Source: Atriophallophorus winterbourni (Eukaryota; Platyhelminthes; Trematoda; Plagiorchiida; Microphallidae). From it: 64,000 nt of DNA. A model generated the notes under the pieces. The model made no database searches. It saw only the letters and a program-made list of their open reading frames with translations, and was not told the origin of the DNA. The DNA is taken from contig JACCGJ010023304.1 of NCBI GenBank assembly GCA_013407085.1, positions 89,047 through 153,046 of the forward strand. The letters run 5' to 3'. The position numbers and the translations under genes were made by a program. Below, in pieces: positions 22,376 to 32,387 of this stretch. Positions within the stretch are counted from its first letter, which is position 1. Every line of letters starts with the position of its first letter.

Positions 22376-23600
22376 TTATACTTTGTTCATAACTTTTCTA
22401 ACATTCCTGACTATTGTTCCTGATAACCAATGCTCCATATTGTATCGTATATTCCGTACATAAACTCTATTCCCAATGTTAAACATTCTTTGTTTTGCAC
22501 CATGATAGTTGTTAAACTGATGCTCCATTTTACGACTGTATTTCGGTTTTCGCACAGTTACTGGTTTCAAGGCATCAAATGTCTGCCTTAGCTTCCTTCC
22601 CAAAAATAGTTTTGCTGATGGCCTGTTATCGTCTGTGGAATGTATCGCTGTTGACTTGCAAGATAATAAGAATATGTCCAAGAAGTCGTGATACGTTCCA
22701 TCTAGCTTTGCTTTGACTCTAGCTCGCTTTAATGTGTTCACAAACCTTTCAACCTGTCCGTTTGACTGGGGGTGGTTGACATGTTTTATTCTGCACGATC
22801 TGTAAAACTGTTTAAAAACAGAAGATGTAAATTGTGAGACGTTGTCAGACACAATCGCGGATAGCACCGATTGAGTTGAAGCAACTTGCATTGGAAACAC
22901 TTCGGGCCACTTTGATTCTGCATCAACAATGACGAAGTAATATATACTTTCAATCGGACCTGCCAAATCAATGTGGATTCGTAACCACGGGCCTTCTGAT
23001 ATTGGCCAAGTGCTGAAATCACATAAAGGGTTATCGACGCTAGATTGTTCGCAAATATGCAGAATTGGAATTCTCATAAATCAAGTTTATTAATCCGGTC
23101 AAATCCAAGAACATTCAAGAAATCGAGTTCGGTAATGTAACAATACCCATTTGAATGCACGCCACTAAATGAAATGTTACATTGCAGCATTCCACAGTGT
23201 AGACATGCACTTCCGGGTTTGTTCTGTTGTAATATGTTGCATTTAAATTGTTAGATAATTCTCTTATCTGATTGAATCCCATTTATATTTGAGACTGTAA
23301 GGTCTTTTAGTTTAAAACGTTCGCACTGCTGATTTACTCTGCCAGTGTATGGTATGATATCTTCATCAACTCCCATTGTGATTTGCATACAGTTGTATCT
23401 GATATTGAACAAAGATGAGCGTTCGCCGAAAATTCTGCTGAGGCATTCAACGGTTTGTATCAAATCATCTACCAAGATTCAGGTGAGTTGCGTTCTATTA
23501 CTCTACATTCTTCCGAGAATACTTAATCAAGTAAACCTGTCACATGATCCGAAAGACTGATGAACAAACCTATTAAAGATTACAAAGATCCAAGGGAACT
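22376..23600 (-). pseudogene. Gypsy family B: gag fragment joined to integrase, RT deleted
   Basis: 23475-23251 encodes gag-like sequence (SLFNIRYNCMQITMGVDE, TGRVNQQCERFKL). After a degraded interval the frame at 23077-22376 encodes integrase: EGPWLRIHIDLAGP, VIVDAESKWPEVFP, IVSDNVSQFTS and HPQSNGQVERFVNTLKRA. Asp, Asp and Glu of the triad are present, but the segment between the two Asps is shortened. A C-terminal tail with GNRVYVRNIRY follows. Protease, RT and RNase H (about 2.5 kb) are missing. Confidence 0.75.
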
Positions 23601-23616
23601 GCGGTGGATGTGATGA

Positions 23617-23830
23617 TTCAATTCAATTCAATTCAATTCCATTTAATGGTCTAAAAAGCACATAGCTTTACAAAAACCACAGAATAATATGTGAGTTACA
23701 AATAACATAGGTAGTAAAACGGGGTTTGTTTGCTTACTGATTAGTTCAGGAATCACGTAAAAAAACATAAAGCAGAAATTGTTTTCAACCGGTTTGATAG
23801 GGTAAATATGTATAGTTTACTTTAGGTTCA
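23617..23830 (-). repeat. CR1-A 3' end with (AATTG)n tail
   Basis: The (ATTCA)n run at 23617-23637 and the following GGTCTAAAAAGCACATAGC block match the 3' ends at 10005-10200 and 39720-39857. It is cut near 23830 by another non-LTR remnant. Confidence 0.8.
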
Positions 23831-23834
23831 GTGG

Positions 23835-24115
23835 GAGATCCCACTGGTATGACCAGTTTATGACTCGCTCAAGGTCGTGCATCAAGGTATCTCCATCCGT
23901 TGATCCGACCATTTCCTGATTAACTTCCACAGAACTAAAGAAACGTGCTCTGCACTCGTGAGTTTTTAAACGGTTACCTGAACACTGCAGAAGAATGAAT
24001 GAAATGCATTGACTTTTTCCTGTTCAGTCCAAGCCGCGTTGCCATCATCCAGCACTAACCTACATATTTCTTCCTTAAAGATCGTTTGTGCTGAACATAG
24101 CCATAAAAAGCTTTC
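23835..24115 (-). pseudogene. Non-LTR retrotransposon remnant (linker and RT pieces)
   Basis: Read on the minus strand from about 24110: DDGNAAWTEQEKVNAFHSFF, the linker before RT, then after a deletion GDTLMHDLERVINWSYQWDL, the region after the RT catalytic box. No catalytic residues remain. It abuts the CR1-A tail at 23830. Confidence 0.5.
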
Positions 24116-24235
24116 AATTTATTCTTTGCTTTTTAGCAAGTCTGCATTCGAAGTTCCTTTTAGCTTTCGTTTGCAGCGCAACAGATAAATGTCTGGTCTG
24201 TATGTACTGCGGTCTAGATGTTTTTATTTACGTTA

Positions 24236-24540
24236 ATCTGCCTCCGGACACATCGCAATATCAATTTGAGGGTAGAAGAATACGAGGAATAGAAGGTTCA
24301 TTGAAACAAAACTTGCTGTTCAACAAATTTCGAAATATAATTTTTTTTCACATCCATTGGCTTTCTTAACCTAAGGCAGTAAATTGGACATGGCCATATT
24401 TCAAAGTGCGATAAAATTGTGTTGTGTTGAGACGAGTGAAATGTTGCTCTCTTAGCTGATTGTGCATCATGGTTAACGTTCCATTAGTGAAGCTGCATGG
24501 AATTTAGTGAGCTTTTTTAACTATCATGTAGCTTGTGACT
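24236..24540 (+). repeat. Dispersed repeat R1, copy 2
   Basis: Matches 16258-16572 in the same orientation, with small indels. No coding function is seen. Confidence 0.7.
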
Positions 24541-24758
24541 AAATGAGACACGAATAAGAATTTTACAACTAATTACGAGATACCAACAGTGACTTCTAAT
24601 TCCAGTTATTAGCTTAGGTCTTGGAACGAGATACACACAGCGGTTGAACCAACAAGCAGTCTGTACTGCTAATCTTTTCGTATGTCACGCATTGCAGGAT
24701 AAGAAACCTACATGCGGAATTTGTTTTGCATTGCGATGTTCAATGGTGTAAATATATG

Positions 24759-24912
24759 TGTGGAGTGGCTGTCAGCATGAATACTCATTGTCCAATCAGA
24801 ATGCAGTAGTTGTCAGTGTGTTTATCTCTGTATTGTAATTCCAATGATGATTCATATGTTTGTTGACGTGTAGTGAATACACATGTGTCGCTCTGATCTA
24901 GACTTTTCTATA
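24759..24912 (+). repeat. 5' LTR of gag-only element copy 2
   Basis: Begins TGTGGAGTGGCTGTCAGC. It ends TTCTATA where copy 1 has TTCTACA, a change next to the lost ATG of gag. Confidence 0.88.
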
Positions 24913-25595
24913 TAGTGACGAGGATGAACGACGAGGAAGCGTCGAATAGAACTGAAAACGCCCGTTTTAGCGGCTTTAATGTTCGACCACCGGCAACACT
25001 CGCAATGGAAGGTGATGAAGGATTGGCAGAGAGATGGACACTGTGGAAGGAACAGTTTAGCGACATTCGGACGTTGGCGAATCTGACGAATACCGATAAA
25101 GCGTAACAAATGGTGACGCTGAGGAATGCGCTCGGTGAACAGGCGACGAAGTTCATACAGTGTTTCACATTTGATGAGAACGAAGACGTAGACGACTGGG
25201 AAGCAATCTCCGCGAAGCTCGAAGAACATTGCCTCGGTCAAGCGAACCAGCGATGGAAACTGTGGAAGCAACCGTTAAGCCACTTTCGAACGTTGGCGAA
25301 TCTGACGAATACCGATAAAACGTATCAAATGGTGACGCTGAGGAATGCGCTTGGTGAACAGGCGACGAAGTTCATACAGTGTTTCACATTTGATGAGAAC
25401 GAAGATGCAGATGTCTTGGAAACAATCTTCGCGAAGCTCGAAGAATATTGCCTCGGTCAAGTGAACGATACATTTGAACGATATAAATTCAATTGTCGCG
25501 TCCAAGATGCCGATGAGCCGATGAAACATGAAAGAGATCCAGAGCCTCCAAACGAAATAAATTTGCGCAACCGCACGGTACGTAAGTTCATTTGA
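24912..25595 (+). pseudogene. Gag-like ORF with duplicated unit, disabled
   Basis: Aligns codon for codon with the 227-residue protein of copy 1. Two lesions are visible: the start codon reads ATA (24912-24914), and a TAA at 25104-25106 ends the frame inside the first gag unit. After the stop the frame stays open to 25595. Both gag units are present, so the duplication arose before these copies spread. The C-terminal tail is the same as in copy 1. Confidence 0.85.
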
Positions 25596-25607
25596 AAAAC
25601 GGAAGGA

Positions 25608-25759
25608 TGTGGAGTGGCTGTCAGCATAAATACTCATTGTCCAATCAGAATGCAGTAGTTGTCAGTGTGTCTATCTCTGTATTGTAATTCCAATGATGAT
25701 TCATATGTTTGTTGTTGTAGTGAATACAAATATGCTGCTCTGATCTTGACTTTTCTACA
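25608..25759 (+). repeat. 3' LTR of gag-only element copy 2
   Basis: Matches 24759-24912 with a 3-base gap and a few substitutions, and is followed by the duplication ATATG. Confidence 0.88.
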
Positions 25760-26134
25760 ATATGCTCCAAGAGCTATGATCCATCTCTGAACTATTGCTG
25801 CAGTAGATTTTGTCAATGAAGACGTCGGATTGTAAATAAGTTACAGTGCTTCATGATCGGCTGCTATAGTGAATTCATGGCCATATAAATATTTGTGTAC
25901 ACGCACGACAGCCCAATAAACAGCAAGCGCTTCTAGATGAATCTGAGCATAACTTTGTTCCGCTTTACTCATTTGACGTGAAATATGCAATACCGGATGA
26001 ACATATTGCTCTAAAACAGCATCAATTCCATCAGGAGAAGCAGTTGAGCAATCATCACAAGCTAAGCACGTACGGTGTATCAGCAGTTAACTGACGAGAC
26101 TACTGGTGCAGCAATACTGTCCTTACAGAGGTGA

Positions 26135-26457
<323 letters not shown>

Positions 26458-26499
26458 TGCAAATGTAATTTAGTTGAAATTCATGAAAGTGGATAACGT

Positions 26500-27175
26500 T
26501 GTACGACCACTGAGACGCATTTGTCTCGTTACATGGAATGACCTTCATTCCACATAGACTGTCTGCATTTCTCTACCCCAAGGTAGCTACAAGTCTGGGT
26601 TACACATCACGCTGCCTATGCACTGTGCAATTGTCTGACCTACTTGAGATTCAGCGAGCCTGTTAATAATTCAATAGGAATTCGAATAATTTCACACATG
26701 AAGTAAGAAGGGGAAAGAGACATTTTACATATAATGACATCTCATTATCTCCTCTTGTTCTATGTAATCGCATTTGTCTCGTTGCATGGAATGACCTGCA
26801 TTCCACATAGACTGTCTGCATTTCTATACCCCAAAGTAGCTACAAGTCTGGGTTACACATCACGCTGCCTATGCACTGTACAATTGTCTGACCTACTTGA
26901 CATGTCAACGCATTTATGTAACGTTTTAATTATGATACAGATTTTAAACCAGTGTCAATATGCCGTCACCGATTTAAGGCTGATATTCTGTGTGGTGAAA
27001 TTATTGCATACACTGTAATCTCTCAGGCTGAGACTGTCTATCGATTCAAGCGAGTGAGGGGGTGACGCTTTCGCGCAAACTCGCAATCTTATTGGACGAA
27101 AGTGCGCACCTTGTACAGGCTAACAGACTACAGGGGGCAAATGAAACTAAACGCTCTACCACATGTAGTGAATGT
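26500..27175 (-). repeat. Dispersed repeat R2, copy 2, with an internal duplication
   Basis: Inverse of 16655-17360. Within it, about 26525-26645 and 26772-26900 are near-identical (both hold TTCCACATAGACTGTCTGCA and CACGCTGCCTATGCACTGT), a local tandem duplication absent from copy 1. No gene is supported. Confidence 0.7.
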
Positions 27176-27394
27176 GTTATATTATAACTGTAGATAAATC
27201 ATTTTGTATACTAGTGTATTTGGAAAGAATTCAACGATAATCTTGCAGGAAGAATGAAAGAATCTTATCGTGAAATTAAATCCGGATAAATGTTGATTGT
27301 ACTGGATACACTGTAAAGCTTGTTTCCGTCTGTTTGGTGTCAGCAGGTGGAGACGGTAAGATGAGATGACATTCAGCGAGCCTTATTTCAGTTG

Positions 27395-27650
27395 ATAAGT
27401 GGTACGCTAAACCATCGTTTGGCTTGTATAGCTGTCTATTAAACAAAGAAGTGGTTCCTATGTACACAACTTGCTACACCGTTGATGATTTGTTGTACAC
27501 TCAAACTTGTACGATCCTTCAAGGTCATATCGGAATTGAGTGACTTCCTCGCTAATTCTGAAACGCTTGTATTGCCCACGTTTGGGAACAAGGAGCTTAC
27601 GTCAAAGCTGACCATCATCACATCCTCCTAGATTGTTAAGGTACTTAATC
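27395..27650 (-). pseudogene. Penelope-like RT fragment
   Basis: The minus strand encodes MVSFDVSSLFPNV (first catalytic Asp region), DRTSLSVQQIINGV, then FNRQLYKPNDGLA. The later part matches 63780-63893. It stops before the YxDD box. The left side (27180-27394) contains weak Gypsy-like scraps, including CAGCAGGTGGAGACGGTAAG, also seen near 18840. Confidence 0.7.
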
Positions 27651-27659
27651 GACCAACAA

Positions 27660-28600
27660 AATCTAAAAGATAAAACTCGGATGTTTATATTGGGCAAACG
27701 TCTAGCATCGCTCTCTTTCTCACAAAGCATGGTAACCGAATTTCAACTATGTACCCACCTTTAAAGCTTATTTATCCTCTCACATAACAAAATCCTATTG
27801 AATAACAGTTATAAAAAGACTGTTTGATAAAAGGAAACATATATTTAGAGATTTATTTAACAAAATTTGTCAGTTTTCTCAGTTTTGTTTTACTTTCAAA
27901 TTGATATTCCGATGTAGCCAGTGACCCGAAATGTGAATACCTGTAAAACAAATCGGGTTATCTTTCGTGAGTGTTACGAAATAACACTAAAGAAAATACT
28001 CACGTTATCACTGAGTGGTTTCACTGTTGCATGGATAGTTGCGATTGATAATTTTCACCGTTATCGGTTCTCCTCTCGATTGGTTCGTTGGGGATTGCGA
28101 TGGCGTATGGCGGAAAGAATAAGATAAAAAGTTTAATTAAGTGGCTACCAGTTTCAGAGTTCCCGCGTTCAAGCGAGCGTGTTGGTGATGTTAACTGGTG
28201 AACACTATAGCCCGACACACTATGACCCAACCTTTTCACTCCGAATTCTTATAAAAACGTTGTATCAACTTCAAACAAAAATATAAACACTCTTCATGTG
28301 TTTTGACTGCGTGATCAATGCTAAGTTGATTAGGTTTGCGGGTTTGCATCAGCGGTTTGAATAGATTGGATCACATTTTCGTGGTTATAATGCCAGCCCA
28401 TTGACTGGTACAAAACCAAACACGTCATCATGATAACGAAAAAATATTTCGAACTTACACGTGGATAGTGATCACGAATCACATTTTCGAACGATTCCAG
28501 AAACGCAGACAACGAGTTCGAATCCCATCGCTTATTACTGGACACTAAAACTCATCATAAATAGATTAGATCATAGTTAACTGTGTAAAATTATATTAAA
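27660..28600. other. No recognised gene
   Basis: AT-rich sequence. The open frames at 27921-28127, 28021-28239 and 28330-28545 show no motif I recognise. The last lies just downstream of the MULE-derived gene on the same strand and could be part of that element's 3' region. Confidence 0.45.
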
Positions 28601-28603
28601 AAT

Positions 28604-29668
28604 TCATTCAAATTTTTGCATGCAATCGAAGCACCACTTATCAGTCACAAATGGGGGGGTAATTAAACAGTGGAGATGATACCATTGGTTACAATAAGGG
28701 CATTGCTCCCATTCTATTGTTTTTCCAGCAAATTCCGGTGGTTCATCAGAACCACACTGACCACATACTTGATCGTGGCCTAAGAACTCATCCAGATCTA
28801 CTGGAGGTAGTCGAGAGGTGGATGGGATTGGGTTGTGAGAAGAAGCTGCCCGTCCACGATCGTTGATCCGGCCATCGTGAACGCCTAATACCCGAACAAC
28901 GTTGCCTTCCACAGCGGGAATCGTTGCTTCTTCGTCGTAACTGGCTACCGGAGACGATATCTGACGGTTGACGTCACTGGGCTCTATATTCAATAATATT
29001 TCCACTGGAAGAGTGTCATAACGTAGGGACGCGAGTGGCATATTGTCAAGGTCTAATGTTAAATTGAACGGAGGCATTGGACAAGGACCAGTCGTATTTA
29101 AGAAGTTATTGAAACAACGCAGGAACAGATTGAAGTATGGTGGCTCTAATTTGCGGCGCAAACGATTTATTAAATCTTCTGCGTAAGATTGACCCGATGA
29201 GAACACGCGATTAGTTCGCCTAAGAACGTCCGCAGAAGAAAATTCTACTGGCATTACGTCATTAGTACTCCTTAACCAGCGCTTGGAAAGCGGGAGTGAC
29301 GACACATCAAAGTTTTTCAATATTGCCGCAGCAAGCACGTGCCTACATGGCAAACATTGATCAACGAAAAAGGTACATGTGCACTTCACATAATACCGAA
29401 TATTGTACGACGGGGCCCCGCTTTCAAGCAACGGCTGAATGGCATGCAGTTCCGAAGGAGTGAGTCGTCTGTTTCGGGAATGCCACGATCCGGCTTCACC
29501 AGTTACTATTTCATGGTTATGGACCATGTTACTAGTAGTAATCCGAAATTGCACGCCATGGCGACCAATGTTGAAAAAAACTTCGCAATTGGTTGCGGTG
29601 GAAGTTCGACGACGAATTCCAAGTGTAGGCCTCTGTACGGATCCTTTTCGTTGACACTCATATTTCAT
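28604..29668 (-). CDS. MULE-derived protein: FAR1/FLYWCH-like, SWIM and PHD fingers, no DDE core
   Basis: An intact 354-codon ORF. Residues 5-52 hold C5, C28, H50 and H52 in the spacing of the FAR1/FLYWCH-like DNA-binding domain of Mutator transposases. Residues 96-110 form a SWIM finger (CTC, nine residues, then CRH). Residues 302-349 form a C4HC3 PHD finger (C302, C305, C323, C326, H331, C334, C346, C349). In MULEs the DDE transposase core lies between the first two; here they are about 45 residues apart, so the core is deleted in frame. It cannot transpose alone but could bind DNA. Whether it is expressed is unknown. Its C-terminal half recurs at 12565-12905. Confidence 0.7.
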   Translation of the reverse strand: MKYECQRKGSVQRPTLGIRRRTSTATNCEVFFNIGRHGVQFRITTSNMVHNHEIVTGEAGSWHSRNRRLTPSELHAIQPLLESGAPSYNIRYYVKCTCTFFVDQCLPCRHVLAAAILKNFDVSSLPLSKRWLRSTNDVMPVEFSSADVLRRTNRVFSSGQSYAEDLINRLRRKLEPPYFNLFLRCFNNFLNTTGPCPMPPFNLTLDLDNMPLASLRYDTLPVEILLNIEPSDVNRQISSPVASYDEEATIPAVEGNVVRVLGVHDGRINDRGRAASSHNPIPSTSRLPPVDLDEFLGHDQVCGQCGSDEPPEFAGKTIEWEQCPYCNQWYHLHCLITPPFVTDKWCFDCMQKFE

Positions 29669-29848
29669 GAATGTCAGCTCGCCCGCTGAATTTCTTTTCG
29701 AGTGAATTCTGTCAGCATGTGGTTCAATTCCTCGAGACTTTCGAACAACCGGTTACCAATAGTATGCTGAAAACGTTCAGTGATATCGTTAGCGCTCATT
29801 ATTACCAAAGTGATCCCTGATCACTTGCGAGGAGTTTTATTTGACCCA

Positions 29849-29957
29849 GAATGAATAATTTTAGCCAATCAAATAACCGACCAATCAGATGTCAGAACGA
29901 TATTGAGAATAATTTTAGCCAATCAAATAATCAACCAATCAGAGGTCACAACGTTTG
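29849..29957 (+). repeat. Tandem duplication containing CCAAT-type motifs
   Basis: Two units of about 56 bp, each with AATAATTTTAGCCAATCAAA and CCAATCAGA. They lie between two divergent MULE genes, so the four CCAAT boxes could act as promoter elements; this is inference. Confidence 0.6.
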
Positions 29958-30600
29958 TGACAATAACCTTATTCGGTTTAACTTTGATAATTTGCAGATC
30001 CCGGACTTACGAATGCGTAAAAGCTGGACGACACCGGCCATCTTCCCGAGGAATTCGTCGAACGCAATCCCGTAAGATCGGATGTGGGTCAAGAATACTC
30101 ATCTCAAGGTTGTCTAGTGAAATGTTTGGTGTCTCTCGAGTTTCCTTGGAGCACAACCATCCCATTAGTTTATTAATGGCTAAATACGAACCGACTCATA
30201 GGCGCCTCTCACTGGACGAGATGTCAACGATAACCCCTTGGTTGTTGAACAATACTCCACCGTTCAACATATGCAATTATATTCGAACGCAGATTGGGAA
30301 ATACGTCACGCCGTGTGACGTAAGAAACATGCGATGGAAGCTGCTGGCGAGTCGCAAAACCACAAGTTCTTTATACGACTTTAGCTCCCAGCTCAATACC
30401 TCCGGCCGTTGTTCTATGGAAACTGATGCTGAGAGCAATCTCACTCAATCCATATTTATGACGAATGAACAGATAACGCTTTGCCGCCGGTTTCCTCATT
30501 TCATTGCCATTGACTTATTCGTCATTGTTGTGGTAGATGGCTGCGGTAAGGGTATTCCTGTTTGCTGAGCGCAAGCTGTCCGCAGCTGCTTTCAATCAAA
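29957..30600 (+). pseudogene. MULE N-terminal region, second family
   Basis: Encodes LTLIICRSRTYECVKAGRH, RRTQSRKIGC, a VSRVSLEHNHPIS motif (FAR1/FLYWCH type), LSLDEMSTITPWLLNNTPPF and RNMRWKLLASRK. A short piece near 30568 (AERKLSAAAFNQ) equals the downstream part of the copy at 48391-49416, so the middle is deleted. After 30600 it switches to CR1-like sequence. It is diverged from, but parallel to, the MULE gene at 28604-29668, with which it sits head to head. Confidence 0.7.
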
Positions 30601-31231
30601 TGCCGTCGGGTGTTGTGCATTTACCTATTGAAAGGATTTTCAGGAGCAAACTTATATATTGATGTGAAAAATGCAAACTTTCATTCACTTCATATAGAGC
30701 TACTTCTGAAGCATCGGACACCCTGAATCTTTAACCGTGTCTAAAAACAGTATTGACTCTTACCTCCACGAACATAATTATAAAATCCCATTAGGCAATA
30801 TCCTGCGGTTGTTTTAAGCTCGTGCGCTTCTTTACTGAAATAAACCATTGTTACCTTGTTCCACGGTTGTTTACTATCTTTTCAGGTCATCTAGAAAAAT
30901 TGCTATCTATGCGATAGCTTGTTTGTTTCACATTGGGAATCAACTGTATGCCTGTCAATCATATATGTTAACGTGTTTTTAATTAAAAACGAAAAAATTT
31001 CATTTATTCATGAAACGAGGAAAACCTTCACGCAGATAACACTCAAATTTTACTCGCACGACGGTCAATTCATATTGGCCGACAGAAATAAATACGCCGC
31101 ACTTAATGTCTACCCTTAACTTCTCGGGTTTCTGTAGTAAATCACTTCGAACACACACAAGCATCACCTGATTGGTTGATGTGCACTCTCGGGTTTCTAT
31201 AGTAGGCAAATGTACAAATAACGCACGCCCA
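30600..31231 (+). repeat. Inverted repeat IR1 (left arm), with CR1-like RT end
   Basis: About 630 bp matching 45806-46440 on the opposite strand. Its first part encodes PSGVVHLPIERIFRSKLIY, like the C-terminal segment of CR1 RTs here; the rest is non-coding and ends GCAAATGTACAAATAACGCACGCCC. On this side a CR1 ORF1 begins directly after the arm. Confidence 0.75.
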
Positions 31232-31313
31232 ACAATGGTCACGGCCGGCCCAGCTGATAGGACGAATCCCGACACGCAGAATTGTCCCGAAGTCACGTGC
31301 AAAGCATGCGAAC
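31232..31313 (+). pseudogene. CR1-A ORF1, N-terminal part before the hAT insertion
   Basis: Encodes MVTAGPADRTNPDTQ then CPEVTCKACEP, the first Cys pairs of a PHD-type finger. The hAT begins at 31314; the finger continues after it at 36036 with CGFHQHVSC, so this ORF1 was split in the middle of its zinc finger. Confidence 0.75.
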
Positions 31314-31389
31314 CAGACAATAACGAATACTTCGCTTTGGAATTTAAAGCGAAGCGAAGCGAATATTGTTGAATATTCGCTTCGCTATC

Positions 31390-32310
31390 GCCATGGCGAA
31401 GGGCAAAATAAACTTCGCTAAAACTTCGTTATACTTCGCTTCGCTTAAAACGAAGTGCAAGTTCAAACTTCGCCGTAAACGAATATTAGCGAAGTCTTCG
31501 CTAAAAGCGAAGAGTGTTCATTTTTGTACTTTAATATTTTAACCCTTTGTCTACGGGAATTGTTTTTGATGTTGACACTTGTTGACTTGTTGACAGACAA
31601 AGGCCAGACAAGTGCACTCCGATGGTGACTGAAGGTACCGACGTAAGCTAATTAGCAACCGACTGCTTGTTTACTTGCTATAAGCTAACATTTGAGGTGG
31701 TAACTAGAGTTACGGTCAGTAGACAAAGGGTTGTACTTTAATATTTTAAATGTATTCTCGAAGGTGTGTGGCCGGATGCGAAGGGCATGGGTACTTGCCG
31801 CCTTGCCTTGCCATGGCGAAGGGCAAAAAAACTTCGCTAAAAATTCGATATACTTCGCTTCGCTTAAAACGAAGTGCAAGTTCAAACTTCGCCGTAAACG
31901 AATATTAGCGAAGTCTTCGCTAAAAGCGAAGAGTGTTCATTTTTGTACTTTAATATTTTAACCCTTTGTCTACGGGAATTGTTTTTGATGTTGACACTTG
32001 TTGACACTCGACTGGCTCTAAAAAGAGTCCTGCGAGGATCAGATGACAGACACCGCCAGACAAGTGCACTCCGATGGTGACTGAAGGTACCGACGTAAGC
32101 TACTGAGCAACCGACTGCTTGTTTAATTGCTATAAGCTAACATTTGAGGTGGTCACTAGAGTTACCGTAAGTAGACAAAGGGTTGTACTTTTTTGTACTT
32201 TAATATTTTAAATGTATTCGCGTAGGTGTGTGGCCGGATGCGAAGGGCGTGGGTGTTTTGATCTGCTTGGGTGTTTGCCGCTCTGCGTGGGTACTTGCCG
32301 CCTTGCCTGG
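31390..32310 (+). repeat. Tandem duplication in the hAT left region
   Basis: Units begin GCCATGGCGAAGGGCAAAA at 31390 and 31810. Each holds TTAGCGAAGTCTTCGCTAAAAGCGAAG, GTTGACACTTGTTGAC, GGTGACTGAAGGTACCGACG and TTTGAGGTGGT blocks in order. The deletion derivative at 19556-20483 carries this order only once. Confidence 0.8.
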
Positions 32311-32344
32311 GCGTTTGTTTCTTTTGCGTGCGTGGTTGGAGGAC

Positions 32345-32352
32345 TATAAATA
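32345..32352 (+). promoter_or_regulatory. TATA box of the hAT transposase gene
   Basis: TATAAATA about 40 bp upstream of the ATG at 32388, at the end of the duplicated leader. The position is right for a core promoter; function is inferred. Confidence 0.5.
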
Positions 32353-32387
32353 GGATGAAAATTTAATTGTCTTATCATAGTCTCATC

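Larger units (their letters stand above)
24759..25759 (+). mobile_element. Gag-only LTR retrotransposon, copy 2
   Basis: 1,001 bp with LTRs at 24759-24912 and 25608-25759. The 5-bp duplication ATATG is perfect (24754-24758 and 25760-25764). It sits inside a Gypsy-A RNase H that resumes on the other side. Internal sequence closely follows copy 1, including the duplicated gag unit, the polypurine tract and the LTR ends. The gag frame is damaged, so this copy cannot make the full protein. Confidence 0.9.
24590..26095 (-). pseudogene. Gypsy family A RNase H remnant, split by a gag-only element
   Basis: Minus-strand translation from about 26080: IDAVLEQYVHPVLHISRQMS, then EALAVYWAVVRVHKYLYGHE and IAADHEAL, a typical Gypsy RNase H. 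It continues to IIALGAY at about 25765, is interrupted by the element at 24759-25759, and resumes from 24758 with TIEHRNAKQIPHVGFLS. The joined order equals the related sequence at 664-790. Stops are present. Confidence 0.75.

Noticed and set aside
28330..28545. 71-codon minus-strand frame next to the MULE gene
   Set aside because: No known motif and no support beyond being open; left inside the unannotated interval.
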